Part shown: one piece after another, positions 60,426-64,000 of the stretch
Position numbering within the stretch: the first letter of the stretch is position 1
How the letters are laid out: every line of letters begins with the position of its first letter
Assembly (NCBI GenBank): GCA_020137815.1
Contig: CM035360.1
Coordinates: 7,378,743-7,442,742, forward strand
Direction: 5' to 3'
Length of the DNA stretch: 64,000 nucleotides
Source of the DNA: Hormiphora californensis
Taxonomy: Eukaryota > Ctenophora > Tentaculata > Cydippida > Pleurobrachiidae
The notes under the pieces: model-generated
Database searches by the model: none
The model's input: only the letters and a program-made list of their open reading frames with translations
Told to the model about the DNA's origin: nothing
Program-made: the position numbers and the translations under genes

Positions 60426-62071
60426 CTGAGGCCAGTGCCCCCCTTGTTGAGTTTCGGTCCACTCCTGAAGCGGCCGGCCCCGAAGGGCAATCCTTCTATC
60501 TTACCCTCCTTTATATACCATCGAAGTGTTATAGAAACTTTCCTTTCCAGTTTGAGACTAAAAGTTGCACCAAATATGGGCTGATGAGGTCAAATAACAC
60601 GTGTCCGCATTACTCCCGATTGGGTTTCAGTAAATACCACGCATCTACTAGAATTCAGATTTCAGAGTCTCAGGCCCTTTTCCTCGGCTCTCTAATTTGC
60701 ATTAGATAGTTAGGTAGCTAAAGCTAAGCACATCCTAAAATCACTAAAGTTACTATCCATGTCTGCTGATCGGTTATCGTTTAACAGCCTACTTCTGGTG
60801 CTGAGTCGGCATGTTTAGTGCAGCTGTTAGTATCTCAATTTTGTGTGTTTATGCCCGAACCACTGTCTGCAGATGAGATATTATCTTAGCACCTGCGTCC
60901 TGCATGTTCTTCTAGCTCTACAGTTTTTCCCCTGTTGGTACCACGTCAGTGAACACACAGCTGCTATTGCTATACTACAGCTGGGGTCTGGGGATTCCCG
61001 ATCACAGCTGCTGTAGCTGGCTATGCAGTGGTGGCACCACCAGAAAATGAAGCCTTCACACGAGGATAGAGACTAGACTTGGAAAGTCTTCACACGTGAA
61101 TTGGAAGGTATAGCAGCCTCCACATACACACGAGGGACCAGGTACAGCTGCATGTCAGCAGGGACACCTTGAGGTATTAGAGTAGTGGTCACGGGTAGCT
61201 AGTGGTGTCATGCTGCATAGAGTCGCATAGTATGTGCATAATTAATATACGCTGCTAGCTGTAGTAATACATCTCACTGGCAGAATATAGTAAAGCATCG
61301 GAGAGTCGCTTGACTCCCCTCTAGGCCGGCTACTATTATAGTATATAACTTATATATAACTTATATGACATGTCTACTGATCTCTCAAAGTCGGACCAAA
61401 ATTTCTCAACGACCGTACCCGTTTCAACTATTATATTTACCTGACTTGTTGGCCGTATTTTCCACTCCGTTTGGTACGCTCTCTCCCAATGCTTGTCTTC
61501 TAATCTGCATCTTTATTGCATCACCTTGTTTTGTAAAGTCTCCTTCTTCATTGAAAACATGACTGTAAAATGGGGGGATTATATGCAACACTGCAATTGT
61601 ATGCAACCCACCCAGAGAGACATGCAAATGTTGTAGAGACAGAGAGAGAAAGATAGAGGCTATATAATATAGAGACACAGAGAAGGCGGAATTTAACTGA
61701 TGATGTTGATCAATTGAACTAGATCCATATCCGTTTCCTAATTGTACAATTGTAGTATCTGAGTTAATTTAATTAGATCTGTAGCTGTGTTTAAAATATC
61801 AAAACGGTGAGATAAGAGAGGGATCATATGTGGTTACGTAGATTACAGAAAAGTAAGTATAAACGTGAGAAACAAGATAAAGTTATGTCATTACGAGATT
61901 TAAGAAAATTAGATACACTATATCATACAGATATGACCACGAATTAAAATTATAATCGATGATGAAACTGAAAATTAAAAACGAGCTTAGCTTAGATCTT
62001 TCAAGGATACTGACATTATAGTTATACACCGGATATTGATAGTTTCGACATTTGTTCTGATATTAGATATA

Positions 62072-62142
62072 CAGTCGCACCCTGATTTACCGGTATAATA
62101 CTCGGTGGAAAGGGAATTTCCCGGTAAATCGGGGTCCGATTG
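62072..62142. mobile_element. pogo/Tigger-like MITE, short copy
   Basis: The ends CAGTCGCACCCTGATTTACC and GGTAAATCGGGGTCCGATTG match those of the 9500-9671 element. TA flanks the left end; the right flank is mutated. Confidence 0.65.
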
Positions 62143-62851
62143 AATTCGGTATGTTCCCTGTCAACGCCCAGATTTTGTGATATATTTTCTGTTGATGACA
62201 GCCCGCCCTTCTGCAGTACTGCACATATTTCCCTCCCAAAAGTGACTTGCAATTTAGCTGACAGCGAAAGATAGAGAGAGAGAGAGAGAGAGAGATAAAG
62301 AGAGCTCTTGCAGCTGTTATTAGTAGTCACAGTTGTTTGTACAGTAATGTTTTTATGGGTGGCATGGGGAGGGGGGCGGGGGAGAGCGCTCATGTAGAAT
62401 TAGAATTAAACAAATTAAACAATGTTTGATGCTGAGAGTTCTCAGTTGTTCTTGCGCTCTTGCACAAACACGTCAGATGAAATATTGAAATTAATTAAAC
62501 AAATTTATAACAGTAATGATGGAATGTGTCTGATCTAAAAGCTTACACTTTTTCACTTTGATATATCATGATATAACGCTGTTTTGTTGCTGTTTACCCA
62601 ATCATACTCATGGCCATTTGTATGCTTTGAATATTTGTTGTGAACCTATCGAAATTACAAGTTGCTAGAGTGTTTTTTAATTTGCCTGCTGGTCGTGATA
62701 ATGACATGTGTATTAAGTTTTAGATATAACAAAAGAATTAAATAACTAGATGTAAGCTGAGATAAAACTTCAAAGCAAAACAGAAAGACTGGACGAGAGC
62801 CGAAAGGGTAGCGCGAGCGGTCATACAAAAAAGGGAATCGCATAATAATAA

Positions 62852-63006
<155 letters not shown>

Positions 63007-64000
63007 ATCCCATATTACTTCGCTTCCTCTTTTTGATTTTATGAGGTAACCATGACAACACGCTGTGTGTTGGGTCGGCTAGAATTATAACTAACTTATG
63101 GCAGATCACGGCCGGAGAAAAATAAGATTAATATCATACCCTCAGGTTATAAGTCTGAGTCTTTACTATAGAAAGAAATTAGTCTTGGCTTGTTACTCAA
63201 CTCAAGTCTTGGTTCATGAATCTTCCCTCTCTGGTTCCCTTTTCTACCTAACTCAAAACTATTTAACGATGCAGATACCTATGATTCACTTTCGGATTCT
63301 CTGTCTCCCCTTCCTCCCCTAGGATCTATTTTATTTAACCAAGCAGAAATCAACTATAGATCTTATACAGACTCACAGTGGTTTTTCGGTGGACATAGGA
63401 AAAAAATATTTTTTTCTAAAAATGGTTCTATCCGATAGATATTAGTCCATAGAGTTGTATGCCATGCGACCCACCGATTGATTGCTTCAGAATCGATGCG
63501 TTATTTGAGTTTTTCGTCATTTTTGACTGTCATTTTTGACTGTCTTTTTTGACTGCCATTTAACTTGCAGGGTTTTAGGACGAGACGAAAAATAGACTTA
63601 TTCTTCAATGTATGTTGTCTTGGAAGGGCAATTATATGAAATTTCAAAATTTTTGGAAATTTTTGAAATTTTTTTTCGGAAAGTCATTTTTCAGCCAAAA
63701 ACGAAACATAAAGCTATGTCATACACAGAGTCGTCATGAGTCGTCACGGGAGACCAGTTTTATTTGAAAGGCCTGACAAATATCTATCTTTTGGTGTATG
63801 GGGCACTTCTCCGAAACGATCCGAAAATTGGGTAAAATAGCGTTGAAGGAAGCGTGTTTTTCACTTTGAAAAAATGATTTTTTATAAATGAGTAGCTGAG
63901 GCCTGACTTGACATGTTTTCCGACCTATTTTTGCACGTTAAGTCGATTGCCATCAATATCGGAGCTCTAAAACTATTGCATCATACGGCTATTTGCTATT

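Overview
This is a stretch of nuclear DNA from an intron-rich animal. It carries axonemal dynein and LRRC9 (ciliary-type genes), fibrillarin, cytosolic ribosomal proteins, eIF4E, a Qa-SNARE and animal-type SLC47 and SLC29 transporters, with GT-AG introns mostly of 30 bp to 2 kb. Many genes lie close together in the same orientation, and almost every recognised start codon sits a few bases after a branch-point/polypyrimidine/AG acceptor. Several genes sit inside introns of another gene. This combination suggests an early-branching metazoan that uses spliced-leader (SL) trans-splicing. A ctenophore is my best guess and a hydrozoan is possible; this is inference, not proof.

Layout. 0.2-3.1 kb (-): N-terminal exons of an axonemal dynein heavy chain running off the left edge. 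3.7-11 kb (+): DCAF13/SOF1 (with seven +1 disruptions), NKAP, fibrillarin, RPL37, RPS7, an operon-like row with a ribosome-biogenesis theme. 11-14.2 kb: no recognised gene. 14.2-39.0 kb (-): LRRC9, about 25 kb. Its introns hold a MATE transporter (same strand), a GNAT acetyltransferase, an orphan secreted protein and an equilibrative nucleoside transporter (all +). 39-41.5 kb: minisatellite and low-complexity DNA. 41.5-55 kb (+): eIF4E, RBM34, SF3B6, SFT2D, AAR2, WDR45/WIPI4 and a STX7/12-type syntaxin, a second operon-like row. 55-64 kb: gene-poor, with minisatellites, (TC)n tracts and one small membrane-protein exon.

Mobile DNA. A 3.7-kb element (21191-24901) has ~1-kb terminal inverted repeats, a 6-bp target duplication, AG...CT ends and two intronless genes, each with its own TATA box. 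It lies in a 44-bp minisatellite inside intron 1 of the GNAT gene. I know of no described family that matches it exactly; its ends resemble Polinton/Maverick. Other insertions are a hAT-type MITE (two copies), a second MITE family with an 8-bp duplication (three copies), pogo-like MITEs, a Mutator-like element in RPS7, a 5'-truncated LINE in SF3B6, and two large palindromic elements.

Most interesting observations. (1) eIF4E has two tandem, homologous, same-phase exons separated by only 31 bp, so they are predicted to be mutually exclusive. They swap the cap-pocket segment that holds Trp102/Glu103/Arg112, which is suggestive in an organism that may have both m7G and trimethylguanosine caps. 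(2) The 3.7-kb virus-like element. (3) The operon-like rows with acceptor-adjacent start codons. (4) A minisatellite of ~62 units in which each unit is a copy of a 3' splice site.
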